Below are positions 1 through 8,061 of a stretch of DNA of 64,000 nucleotides, piece after piece. A model generated the notes under the pieces. The model was not told the origin of the DNA and made no database searches. It saw nothing but the letters and a program-made list of their open reading frames with translations. Position 1 is the stretch's first letter; every line of letters begins with the position of its first letter. The translations under genes and the position numbers were made by a program. The DNA lies in contig DBXO01000011.1 of assembly GCA_002309635.1 (NCBI GenBank), positions 1 to 64,000 of the forward strand, written 5' to 3'. The DNA is from Ruminococcus flavefaciens. GTDB taxonomy: Bacteria > Bacillota > Clostridia > Oscillospirales > Ruminococcaceae.

Positions 1-21
1 GGTTGAAACAGTGTTCTTCAT
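1..21 (-). CDS. 5' end of a gene leaving the window (possibly panB)
   Basis: A minus-strand ATG lies at 21-19 and the first seven codons read MKNTVST before the window ends. A clear AAGGAG ribosome site sits at 33-38, about 11 bases upstream of the ATG, so this is a real start. The upstream neighbour is a DUF2520 Rossmann-like gene that in many Firmicutes precedes panB, and panB products often start in a similar way (inference). With seven residues the product cannot be established. Confidence 0.45.
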
Positions 22-137
22 ATTCAGTTTTCTCCTTAAAAGATGTTACCTTTCCGATTTCTCGGATAAGATACAAGAAGAAGTATAGCACATAAATATG
101 AACAAAATATGAATGTGAGATTTCCCTTTGGTGACAA

Positions 138-977
138 TTACCTGAGGATCTTCTCCATTTCTGTATAATCTGCCTGAGGATGGCGTTCCTTAGCCATTTC
201 TGTAAGCTTTTCCGAGACCGCTCTGTAGATATCGGCATTGGTCCCGCCGCTTATACAGGCGATATGCTTTTTCACTGTAGATACATCGTTCCGCTCCACA
301 GGACCCGTCAGCGCGGAAATCGGCCCCACATCAAAGATACGCTTCATATTGCTCATTGCAAGGGGTTCAAGTGCAGCAAGAGCTTCATCTGCGGTAAAGC
401 CGCACTGTTCAAGGAGCTCCACACTTTCCGCCATAAGTCCGCAGACAAGGTTGCTCGCAACAGAGCAGGACGCATGATAACGGCTCTTGATTTCACTTGT
501 GATAATGCGCGTGGGATTGCCCATACCCGAAAGAACAGCGCTCCACTCCCCGGCGCAGTCCCCCTCTATGCAGAAAAATGCATTTGAAAGCTCCTTGTAT
601 GACTCCGTTTTACTGCTTATTGGGAAAAGCGGGTGTATTGATGTGCCTTTTGCACCATATTCCGCTATATTTGGAAATGTCTCCATTACTGACATTGCTC
701 CGCTGCAATGGCATATCTGCCTGCCGCAGAGCAGCTCCTTTGGCAGGCTATTGTATGTCGCTTTTATGGTGCTGTCGGGAACTGTAAGAAATACAGTGTC
801 CACAGAGGAAACAAGTTCTTCCGCAGAAACAAACAGCGCCGAGCCTGTGAAAGCAGCAGCCCCACGGGCAGAGCTCTCCGAGCGGCTGTAATATCCCGAT
901 ATCTCAAGGCCATTTTCTGAAAAGTATTTTCCCAGCGAAAAACCTACCTTTCCCGCTCCTATAAATCCGATCTTCAT
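138..977 (-). CDS. DUF2520 / Rossmann-like NAD(P)-binding protein
   Basis: A 279-residue protein with an N-terminal dinucleotide-binding Rossmann fold: the glycine motif GFIGAGKVG lies at residues 4-12. It is followed by a segment resembling F420-dependent NADP reductases and a helical C-terminal half (HASCSVASNL, then the LTGPVERND region) typical of the Rossmann-like/DUF2520 family. These proteins resemble ketopantoate and pyrroline-carboxylate reductases in layout, but the family's substrate is not established. The start ATG follows an AGGTG-type ribosome site. A structured leader precedes the gene, and the next gene downstream begins at 21, so the two may form an operon, possibly for pantothenate synthesis (inference). 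Confidence 0.8.
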   Translation of the reverse strand: MKIGFIGAGKVGFSLGKYFSENGLEISGYYSRSESSARGAAAFTGSALFVSAEELVSSVDTVFLTVPDSTIKATYNSLPKELLCGRQICHCSGAMSVMETFPNIAEYGAKGTSIHPLFPISSKTESYKELSNAFFCIEGDCAGEWSAVLSGMGNPTRIITSEIKSRYHASCSVASNLVCGLMAESVELLEQCGFTADEALAALEPLAMSNMKRIFDVGPISALTGPVERNDVSTVKKHIACISGGTNADIYRAVSEKLTEMAKERHPQADYTEMEKILR

Positions 978-1010
978 AAGTTACACCTCTTAGATTCCAA
1001 CTTTCTCCAA

Positions 1011-1089
1011 AGAACAGCTCTGCCGCAGCCCGTCCACCCGATACTTTATCCGCAGTGACAGAGCAGGCTGTGTTATATGGAGCTGTTCT
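1011..1089 (-). promoter_or_regulatory. Candidate structured leader RNA upstream of the DUF2520 gene
   Basis: AGAACAGCTC (1011-1020 complement) pairs perfectly over 10 bp with GAGCTGTTCT (1080-1089). Inside, on the minus strand, CAGCC can pair with GGCTG, CAC with GTG, and GATA-AAG-TATC closes a terminal hairpin, giving one long rod with internal loops ending 33 bases before the DUF2520 start. This layout suits a cis-regulatory RNA. The pan motif known upstream of pantothenate genes is a candidate by context only. Confidence 0.4.
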
Positions 1090-1245
1090 GCGATACCTGC
1101 AACAATGAAAAAACAGCGCAGTACCTGCAATTAATATACTTACATTATACTATTCTCAAATATACCCGTCAAGCATATCCGGAAATGGCTATAAAGCACG
1201 TATCAACTGCCTTGATATACAGCATACTGCCTGTCATAAATCAGT

Positions 1246-1276
1246 CAGAAGCATTCACGGCGTCTGAATGCTTCTG
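1246..1276. repeat. 12-bp inverted repeat / hairpin
   Basis: CAGAAGCATTCA (1246-1257) and its perfect reverse complement (1265-1276) enclose a 7-base loop. No T-run follows on either side, so it is not a canonical terminator. It lies in the gene-free stretch 978-1470, which otherwise holds the DUF2520 leader and the methyltransferase promoter. Confidence 0.5.
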
Positions 1277-1385
1277 CTCCCGCTGAAATGTGAAAAACAT
1301 TGCATACAATATCAGAAAACAATGCAAAAGCAATACAAAACAATAATGTCTTATCCCGAACCTGCAATAATTATTAAAATGCATA

Positions 1386-1434
1386 TTGACAAACTGCCGA
1401 TAATATGATATTATATGAATAGATGTTCATATAA
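1386..1434 (+). promoter_or_regulatory. Methyltransferase promoter with overlapping operator dyad
   Basis: The -35 TTGACA (1386-1391) and -10 TATTAT (1409-1414) are 17 bp apart. A dyad with 9-bp arms, TTATATGAA-N6-TTCATATAA (1411-1434), overlaps the -10 and the start point, a placement suited to a repressor such as a TetR-family protein. The core matches the dyad at the promoter of the ABC transporter at 4.9-5.6 kb in sequence and in position relative to the -10. Confidence 0.75.
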
Positions 1435-1470
1435 TCATTTGTTACAGATCATAAACAGGAGGCTGATATA

Positions 1471-2082
1471 ATGGACAAAAAAGGATTCTGGGACAGGATC
1501 TCACCTATATATGACCTGTTCGAGAACATTTACAACAGAAAGGTATTTATCGGAACAGGTGCTAAGGTGGCTGAGATGATCGGCTCCTCTGATAATGTAT
1601 TGGAATGCGCCTGCGGAACAGGAGCTATAAGCGTTCATATCGCTCCAAAATGCCGGAGGCTCGTTGCAACGGACCATTCTGCCGGAATGCTGAAGCAGGC
1701 GTCAAAAAAGTGCCGGATGTACTCAAATACCACATTCAAAAAAGCTGATATCATGAATCTGAAGTGTAGAGCCGAAAGCTTCGATAAGGTTGTAGCAGGC
1801 AATGTCATCCACCTGCTCCCCTCCCCCGAAAAGGCTTTGCATGAACTTGAACGTGTTGTGAAAAAGCGCGGTAAGATCATAATTCCCACTTACATCAACA
1901 TGTCAAGGAAAACAGGAAGAATAGCGGTTAAGCTCATAGAAATCCTGGGAGCAGACTTTAAAAAGCAGTTTGATATAGATTCATATAAGCAGTTTTTCGC
2001 AGATATGGGCTATAAAAATGTTGAATACCATGTAGTGGACGGAAGAATGCCCTGTGCAATCGCTGTTATCGTGAAGGAATGA
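1471..2082 (+). CDS. Class I SAM-dependent methyltransferase (UbiE/COQ5-like)
   Basis: A 203-residue protein with the class I methyltransferase fold. Motif I, VLECACGTG, which binds S-adenosylmethionine, is at residues 43-51; an acidic ATDHSAGML stretch follows, and the post-motif GNVIHLLP region matches UbiE-type enzymes. The N-terminal WDRISPIYD box is typical of small methyltransferases related to UbiE and phospholipid or small-molecule methylases. The substrate cannot be told from sequence. The start is set by an AGGAGG site about ten bases upstream. The gene converges on the ABC exporter genes, shares a bidirectional terminator with them, and carries the same operator at its promoter, so the two units probably answer the same repressor (inference). 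Confidence 0.8.
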   Translation: MDKKGFWDRISPIYDLFENIYNRKVFIGTGAKVAEMIGSSDNVLECACGTGAISVHIAPKCRRLVATDHSAGMLKQASKKCRMYSNTTFKKADIMNLKCRAESFDKVVAGNVIHLLPSPEKALHELERVVKKRGKIIIPTYINMSRKTGRIAVKLIEILGADFKKQFDIDSYKQFFADMGYKNVEYHVVDGRMPCAIAVIVKE

Positions 2083-2091
2083 GAAAAGCAT

Positions 2092-2140
2092 AAAAATGCT
2101 GTGTCTGACAGAACACTTAACTGCCGGACACAGCATTTTT
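2092..2140. terminator. Bidirectional intrinsic terminator
   Basis: A-rich AAAAATGCTGTGTC (2092-2105) is perfectly complementary to GACACAGCATTTTT (2127-2140). A-tracts and T-tracts flank the stem, so it can end both the methyltransferase (plus) and ABC (minus) transcripts. Confidence 0.85.
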
Positions 2141-2156
2141 CATTTTTAACCAGATT

Positions 2157-4913
2157 TTATTCCATATTCTTAAGTGCAAGTACCTTAGGAATTTTACGTA
2201 TGCGGATAAAATCAATAACAGTAATGACAAGATATGCCGCGAATACAAGGAGGAACTCCTTGACAAAGCCTGATACAGGCATTATAAATGCGAACCAGCC
2301 GCTCATTTTCATCATTATCAGCTTCCAGAAGAACTGCATGAGCTTGTAACCGATGTACATTGCAAGGAACTCCGAGAAGAATACAACTATCGCTGTGGGT
2401 ATGAGATAAAGTGACGCTATCTCGCCGTTTTCATAGCCAAGTATCTTGGTCATTGAGATAGAACGCTCGTTTTTCTCGATGATTATTTTCGTCAGCAGAT
2501 AAAGTATTATCGCCGCCACTATAAAGCATACATACTGGAAATACAGCATATATGAGCCCATTGAGTGGTCAAGCTGGTCTGCCACCTTCATCATATCCTG
2601 ACCTGTTATTTCCTTGGCTATGTATTCACTGTCTATGTCCTTTATCATTTTATTGGACATATATCCGCTGAAATCGCCCTCGTCCCTGTCAAACACCCTG
2701 TTGAACTGTTCATTTTCCATGAATACGGCAACTCCTGCAGAGTAATCACAGATGTCCTGCACTTTCCAGTTATAGTCCCTGTGCTCGTATTTCTCTGATA
2801 GGGTAATCGTATCACCTGCGTGAATGCCGTACTTTTCAGCAAAAGCCTTGGAAATATATACTGAACCGTCATCAGTTCCACCGATATTTACATATTTGCT
2901 GCCTTTTTCTATGCCGTAAACAGCAACTTCTTCGTTGTAGCTCTCGGACCTGCGTTCAAGAGATGTTATTGAAAAACGCTCTGCACCTTCGGTATCTGTC
3001 GTGATGATATTGCCGTCCTCGTCCTCAACGCTGCTGAGTATTATCTGATCCTCAGCGAACACCATATCGCCCATTTTTTCCTGATAATAGGACAGGGTCT
3101 CGGGCATTCCCACAGCCATTGAGATAAGCAGCATAACAAAGGTTATACCCACGAAAAGCATGATATAATTAGGGATATTCTGCAAGAAAACGCGCATTCT
3201 GAAACGTTTAAGGAACCTCCATCCTGGCAGTCTTATCGCCTTTTTCCTTTTTTTCTGCTTAAGATCATGCCGCAGGAAGCGCAGCGGCGAGAGCTTCAGC
3301 GTTTTTGTGATGACGAATGCGTTGATAATAAGCATCAGTACTATAGGAATCACAGTTGTTTTTATAAACGCCTCGGGAGTCCACAAGGTTTCAAAGCCCG
3401 GCAGGCTGTAGCTGCTGTAGTACATATCTGCAACTGTATTCTTTAACACCGTATAGCCAAGCACATTACCGATAACAGAAGCTATAACCACGATGAGCAA
3501 CGGAGCGCTCATATAGTAGCGCAGAAGCTCGCCCCTTGTATAGCCCGAAGCTCTGAGAGTACCGATAACAGAGGCTTCCTGTTCAAGAGTAGTGCTGATA
3601 GTTACTGCAAAGATAAACGCCAGCACGGCGGTGAGTATGTACAGGAGAACTCCGCCCATAGCCTTATCCTTGCCTATATCGCTTCTTGCGAAGCTCATGG
3701 ACTGATTTACATAGGCAGGAACGTAATCCTTTATTTCAAGGTCCTCGGTATCGGAGACTGCTGTCTGTGTGATGAGAGCTTTAAGGAAGTGCTCGGACAT
3801 TTCCTTTTCCTCGTACTCGTCAGCAGGCTTTTTATTGTAGGTGAACGCATAGTTTGCAACGGTATTTGCTCGGATACGCGCCAAGCCCTCGTTTGTGGCC
3901 ATGCCCACATCAAAGGTAAGGGCATCGAACATGGTGTCGGTATTGCTCTCGTAAAGTGCGCTGTAATCCACAAAAGCTGCAAGTCCCACTACTTCAAAAT
4001 CCAAATTGCCTGCCTTTATGATATCGCCGACCTTGATTTTAGCATTGTCGGCATGCATACGGTCAATTATTATCTCATTCTCGTTTTCGGGAGCCCGCCC
4101 CTTTAAAATATCATATAGGTCTGTGTCACTGCGCTCGCCGTAAATGCGTATAGTTCCCGAATAATCACTTTTTGAAGGCAGAGCTTCTTCAGTGTCCTTG
4201 TAGAAAAGCTCATAAACAGTAACGGGCACCGCGTCGAATTTCTCGTTCAGCTCGTAGCGTTCTTCAATTTCGGCGTATTTTTCATCTATTTCCTTGTCTA
4301 TTTTCTTTTTTGCCTCATCCATTGCGTCTGACAGGGCGTTTCTGTAGTCATCTGAGTCCCTGGCCTTCCTGACAGCTTCATTGTAAGCCTTATCGTAGCT
4401 CTCTTCAATGGCAGTATCATATGCTGAGCTTATCATTGTCTCGCGCTGAGCCTCAGGTATATCAGCTCCCATAGTCTTTGCAGCGTTGATCTTCTCGTCA
4501 ACAGCAGCAATTACCTGAGTTCTTACAGCTTCCTTTACCTGTTCAGCCACCTTTTCTTCCATAGCTTCGCTGACCGCCTTTTCCACCTTGTCAGAGGCTT
4601 CATCATAGGCACGTTCACGGTATACCGATGGTACATCAGCCATTTTGCCCGTTTCAACCGCCTTCACAGTGGCTTCGTCAGCTTTTTTGGAAAGTGTGAA
4701 ATGTCCGTCCTCACGCTTCATTTTTACAACGTTATTGTCAAGAGTGTTGAGCATACTGTTATTTGCAACGTACATTCCCGAAACGAAACCGATAGTTACG
4801 ATAAGCATGAGACATATCATCAGATAGCGCTTCCAGTCGCGGAGCATATCCTTCCAGACGCGCCTGTGGAGGGGATTTTTCGGGCGCTTGCCGAATGATA
4901 TATTCTTATCCAT
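2157..4913 (-). CDS. FtsX/MacB-type ABC transporter permease
   Basis: A 918-residue permease. One membrane segment lies near residues 28-50. A long outward-facing region of about 350 residues follows; its part near 100-240 is rich in Ala, Glu and Lys and likely forms coiled coil. Three membrane segments of an FtsX domain lie around 420-560, a further span near 610-630 starts a second extracellular domain, and three C-terminal spans complete a second FtsX domain. This SalY/YtrF-like layout is that of efflux or peptide-resistance exporters rather than importers. It is 12 bases downstream of its ATPase gene, and both are driven by the operator-bearing promoter at 5.7 kb. The substrate is unknown; antimicrobial peptide or lipid export is usual for the family. 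Confidence 0.85.
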   Translation of the reverse strand: MDKNISFGKRPKNPLHRRVWKDMLRDWKRYLMICLMLIVTIGFVSGMYVANNSMLNTLDNNVVKMKREDGHFTLSKKADEATVKAVETGKMADVPSVYRERAYDEASDKVEKAVSEAMEEKVAEQVKEAVRTQVIAAVDEKINAAKTMGADIPEAQRETMISSAYDTAIEESYDKAYNEAVRKARDSDDYRNALSDAMDEAKKKIDKEIDEKYAEIEERYELNEKFDAVPVTVYELFYKDTEEALPSKSDYSGTIRIYGERSDTDLYDILKGRAPENENEIIIDRMHADNAKIKVGDIIKAGNLDFEVVGLAAFVDYSALYESNTDTMFDALTFDVGMATNEGLARIRANTVANYAFTYNKKPADEYEEKEMSEHFLKALITQTAVSDTEDLEIKDYVPAYVNQSMSFARSDIGKDKAMGGVLLYILTAVLAFIFAVTISTTLEQEASVIGTLRASGYTRGELLRYYMSAPLLIVVIASVIGNVLGYTVLKNTVADMYYSSYSLPGFETLWTPEAFIKTTVIPIVLMLIINAFVITKTLKLSPLRFLRHDLKQKKRKKAIRLPGWRFLKRFRMRVFLQNIPNYIMLFVGITFVMLLISMAVGMPETLSYYQEKMGDMVFAEDQIILSSVEDEDGNIITTDTEGAERFSITSLERRSESYNEEVAVYGIEKGSKYVNIGGTDDGSVYISKAFAEKYGIHAGDTITLSEKYEHRDYNWKVQDICDYSAGVAVFMENEQFNRVFDRDEGDFSGYMSNKMIKDIDSEYIAKEITGQDMMKVADQLDHSMGSYMLYFQYVCFIVAAIILYLLTKIIIEKNERSISMTKILGYENGEIASLYLIPTAIVVFFSEFLAMYIGYKLMQFFWKLIMMKMSGWFAFIMPVSGFVKEFLLVFAAYLVITVIDFIRIRKIPKVLALKNME

Positions 4914-4925
4914 AAATAATCCCCC

Positions 4926-5642
4926 TTACCACTCAATTTCAGCAGCAGTCAGCTTTTCCTTATTGACGGTATCATGTCTTATCCTGCCGTCGCGGAGCTT
5001 TATCACATGGTCAGCCATTTGCTTTATAGCTTCATTATGGGTTACCATGATGACAGTATTGCCATATTTCTTGTTGACCTCCTCGATGAGCTGCAATATC
5101 TCCTTGGAGGTCTTGTAGTCAAGAGCTCCCGTAGGCTCGTCGCAGAGCAGTATATCCGGGTTCTTTACGATAGCACGGCCTATCGACACCCTTTGCTGCT
5201 GGCCGCCGGAAAGCTGATTCGGCAGCTTATAGCGGTGCTCGTAAAGTCCGAGAATCTTAAGCAATTCGTCGATATCAAGAGGCTTATCCGAGAGATAAGC
5301 GCCTGTTTCTATATTTTCCTTTACGTTCAGGTTCGGAATAAGATTGTACATCTGGAAAACATATCCCAAATGCTTTCTGCGGTAGCGTGTAAGGCTCTTT
5401 TCGTCCATTTCAGCCAGCTTGTCACCGTTTATGGTTATTTCTCCTGCATCGGCGCTGTCGATCCCTCCAAGGATATTAAGCAGAGTTGATTTGCCCGAAC
5501 CCGAAGGTCCGAGAAGCACGCAGAACTCTCCCTTACCCACTGTGAAGTCAAGCTCTTTCAGCACGTCCTGCCTTGTTTCGCCGCTGCCGAAACTCTTTTT
5601 CAGGCCGCGGACTTCAAGGAATTTTCTCTCTTTCTCACTCAT
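4926..5642 (-). CDS. ABC transporter ATP-binding protein (LolD/MacB type)
   Basis: About 238 residues with Walker A GPSGSGKST, Q-loop FQMYNL, signature LSGGQQQR, Walker B ILLCDEPTGALD and a TH switch. This is the LolD/MacB subfamily, which partners FtsX-type permeases, here the gene just downstream. An in-frame ATG lies six bases further upstream (5648), but the ribosome site TAAGGAG is only 3 bases from it and 9 bases from the ATG at 5642, so 5642 is preferred. It is the first gene of a two-gene operon. Confidence 0.9.
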   Translation of the reverse strand: MSEKERKFLEVRGLKKSFGSGETRQDVLKELDFTVGKGEFCVLLGPSGSGKSTLLNILGGIDSADAGEITINGDKLAEMDEKSLTRYRRKHLGYVFQMYNLIPNLNVKENIETGAYLSDKPLDIDELLKILGLYEHRYKLPNQLSGGQQQRVSIGRAIVKNPDILLCDEPTGALDYKTSKEILQLIEEVNKKYGNTVIMVTHNEAIKQMADHVIKLRDGRIRHDTVNKEKLTAAEIEW

Positions 5643-5700
5643 AACCATTCTCTCCTTATGTCTTTATTAATATCCATCTCAGTATCATGTATGTGTGAAC

Positions 5701-5747
5701 ACTTGAATACCTATTCATATGTTATCATAATATTGCTGAAATGTCAA
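5701..5747 (-). promoter_or_regulatory. ABC exporter promoter with operator dyad
   Basis: On the minus strand TTGACA (5747-5742), a 17-bp spacer and TAACAT (5724-5719) form a promoter. Immediately downstream is ATATGAATAGGTATTCAAGT (5720-5701), which matches the 20 bases ATATGAATAGATGTTCATAT of the methyltransferase operator at 16 of 20 positions and sits at the same distance from the -10. The rest of 5649-5945 holds no recognisable gene. Confidence 0.75.
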
Positions 5748-5913
5748 GGGCTTTTCAGATGTTTCAGCATTTTTGATATTATAAGGCAATACAGTTCATT
5801 TATTAAAGTTAGCATATACAAATAATATATAGAATACAGTTGCATCAGCTTAACAAACAGCACATATGACATGCATCGCTTATTGCTGAGAAATTATGCT
5901 TTACTGTAAGATC

Positions 5914-5943
5914 AAAAGGGAGATACCGAGTATCTCCCTTTTT
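5914..5943. terminator. Terminator at the end of the iron operon
   Basis: GGGAGATAC-CGA-GTATCTCCC (5918-5938) is flanked by A4 on the left and T5 on the right, so it can work in both directions. It lies two bases after the last codon of the minus-strand operon. Confidence 0.85.
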
Positions 5944-5945
5944 CC

Positions 5946-8060
5946 CTATTTCAGTTCGGTCATGCTCCTGAGACCTATTGCAAGCGTCGAAGCATTATGC
6001 AAAAGAGCTGAAGTTGCAGGCGGCAATGCCCCAAGAACTCCAAGTCCGATAAGTCCGCCGTTGAAGCCTATGATAGTATGATAGTTCCTGCCAATACGTG
6101 ACATCAGCGCATTGCTGAGGCGTTTCAGCTCAACAAGAGCATACATATCATCGGCAGATATGGTAATGTCCGCTATCTCACGGGCTATAGCAGCTCCTGT
6201 GCTTATAGCGATACCTGCGTCGGCTTCGCTGAGGGCAGGTGAATCATTTACTCCGTCACCTATCATTACCACCTTGCGTCCTGCTTCATGCTCAGCGCGT
6301 ATGAAAGCTGCCTTGTCCTCGGGAATCACCTCCGCATGATACTCGTCAACGCCTACCTTTTCGGCAACTGCCCGTGCTGTGCGCTCGTTATCGCCTGTCA
6401 TCATAACTATCCGCGATATGCCGTATCCGTGCAGCTTTTCAATAACGTCAGCAGCCTCCTCACGGAGAGGATCTTCAATGCAGATAACGGCTGCCACCTC
6501 ACCGCCTATGGCAAGATACAGGTGCGAATACTCCGCAGGAAGTTCATGGTATCTCCTGTCATCCGGCTCGGCACACTTCTCATCCTCTATGATGAAATGA
6601 TGACTTCCGATAAGTACACGCTCACCCTCAACCATGCTGGAAATACCATGTGCAACAACGTATTCCACCTTTGAGTGGAACTCCTCATGGATAAGTCCTT
6701 TCTTAGCAGCCTCGGCAACTACCGCATTGGCTATGGAGTGAGGATAGTGCTCCTCAAGGCAGGCTGCGAGCCGCAGCATTTCGTCCTCGTCACGTCCGTC
6801 GAAGGTTATGACCTTTGCGACCTTGGGAGCAGAATGCGTCAGAGTTCCCGTTTTGTCGAAGACTATGGTGTCAGCCTCGGCAATAGCCTCCATGAAGCGT
6901 CCGCCCTTGACAGTTATGCCTGCACGGCTGCAATCACGCATTGCTGACAATACTGAGATAGGCATAGCAAGCTTCAGCGCACAGGAGAAATCGACCATGA
7001 GTATCGACAACGCCTTTGTGACGTTTCTTGTCAGCAGCCATGTGAGAAGAGTTCCGCCAAGGCTCCAGGGCACAAGCTTATCCGCAAGGTGAGAAGCCTT
7101 GTCCTCTGCGGCGGATTTCATCTTTTCCGATTCCTCTATCATCTTCACGATGCGGTCATAGCGGCCGCCGCCTGCGGTATTCTCAACGATTATGGTACAT
7201 TCGCCGTCCTCGACCACAGTACCTGCGTAGACGTAAGCTCCGGCAGACTTGTGTACAGGCACTGATTCGCCTGTCATTGAAGCCTGATTTACCATTGCGT
7301 CGCCTGATATCACCTTTCCGTCGAGAGGTATCATGGAACCTGTTCTCACAACTACCATATCGCCCCTGCGTACCTCATTCACGGGAATGTCTATTATCTT
7401 CATCTCTGTATCCCTGAGGAGCTCGGCAGCACAAAACATTTTCCTGTTTTTTGCGTAGGTGTAAACAGGACAGCCCATAGTCTGCCTGAAAACATTCTTC
7501 AGCGTAGTCTGGTCGATCTCAAACAGCTCCGAAAGCTGTGCGATAGTGTAATGCTCGCAGAGATTTTCACATATAAAGCTGCCGATTTTTCTGATACGTC
7601 CGCTTTTTTCGCAGACACAGCCTTTTTTCTCTCCCATAAGCACGAGTAGTTCCATTACCTTTATTCTCAGCATAGAAATGCCGGAGGTACCATATATCTC
7701 CGAAAACAGCCTTTTAAAAGTATCGTCCGAGCTGAACAGGCACTGTTCGCAGCTCTGCATATTATACAGTATATCGGGCATATCAAGGAGCTCCGATAAA
7801 GCCTTGCAGTTATAGCTTGAATCTATCAGCAGGGTGATACCGCAATAGTCCTGCGAATAGACGATATGGCAGTCAGAAATATTGTCATGCCGGGCAATAA
7901 GACAGTTGTTTGCCGTCAGATAGCAGTATTCTCCGTTTATGAAGTATTCGCTGATACCGCTTATACAGAAGCTTATCTCAAGTACATTTTCACCGGCTGG
8001 TTCCGGAGCTTCTCCGCATATCAACCTTATATCGGGAAATAATTGTATTTCTTGTTTCAT
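5946..8060 (-). CDS. In-frame fusion: truncated AraC regulator + P1B metal ATPase lacking its first membrane half
   Basis: A 704-residue open frame made of two incomplete proteins. Residues 1 to about 222 are an AraC-type regulator: a sensor domain and the first helix-turn-helix (TIAQLSELFEIDQTTLKNVF), ending at LRDTEMKIIDI where the second helix-turn-helix should begin. From about 224 (IPVNEVRRGD) the sequence is a P1B ATPase: actuator TGES (263-266), two membrane helices with SCALKL (359-364) where CPC or SPC is usual, the phosphorylated Asp in DKTGT (402-406), HP motif (HYPHS), GDGVND hinge and two C-terminal helices. All membrane helices and metal-binding domains that normally precede the actuator are missing. 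A deletion joining adjacent regulator and transporter genes explains this best. Neither half is likely to be fully functional, and an assembly error is possible. It starts 1 base after the preceding stop, at the end of the iron operon. Confidence 0.8.
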   Translation of the reverse strand: MKQEIQLFPDIRLICGEAPEPAGENVLEISFCISGISEYFINGEYCYLTANNCLIARHDNISDCHIVYSQDYCGITLLIDSSYNCKALSELLDMPDILYNMQSCEQCLFSSDDTFKRLFSEIYGTSGISMLRIKVMELLVLMGEKKGCVCEKSGRIRKIGSFICENLCEHYTIAQLSELFEIDQTTLKNVFRQTMGCPVYTYAKNRKMFCAAELLRDTEMKIIDIPVNEVRRGDMVVVRTGSMIPLDGKVISGDAMVNQASMTGESVPVHKSAGAYVYAGTVVEDGECTIIVENTAGGGRYDRIVKMIEESEKMKSAAEDKASHLADKLVPWSLGGTLLTWLLTRNVTKALSILMVDFSCALKLAMPISVLSAMRDCSRAGITVKGGRFMEAIAEADTIVFDKTGTLTHSAPKVAKVITFDGRDEDEMLRLAACLEEHYPHSIANAVVAEAAKKGLIHEEFHSKVEYVVAHGISSMVEGERVLIGSHHFIIEDEKCAEPDDRRYHELPAEYSHLYLAIGGEVAAVICIEDPLREEAADVIEKLHGYGISRIVMMTGDNERTARAVAEKVGVDEYHAEVIPEDKAAFIRAEHEAGRKVVMIGDGVNDSPALSEADAGIAISTGAAIAREIADITISADDMYALVELKRLSNALMSRIGRNYHTIIGFNGGLIGLGVLGALPPATSALLHNASTLAIGLRSMTELK

Positions 8061-8061
8061 G

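Noticed and set aside
97..115. Two direct ATATGAA repeats
   Set aside because: Half-sites resemble the methyltransferase operator, but they are in direct orientation and have no clear promoter.
1011..1089. T-box-like sequence GGGTGGAC...GCGG in the DUF2520 leader
   Set aside because: It does not match the T-box consensus AGGGTGGNACCGCG and no terminator pair follows, so it is kept only as a generic structured leader.
1077..1286. Open frame upstream of the methyltransferase
   Set aside because: No ribosome site; overlaps the structured leader and a hairpin; no protein-like composition.
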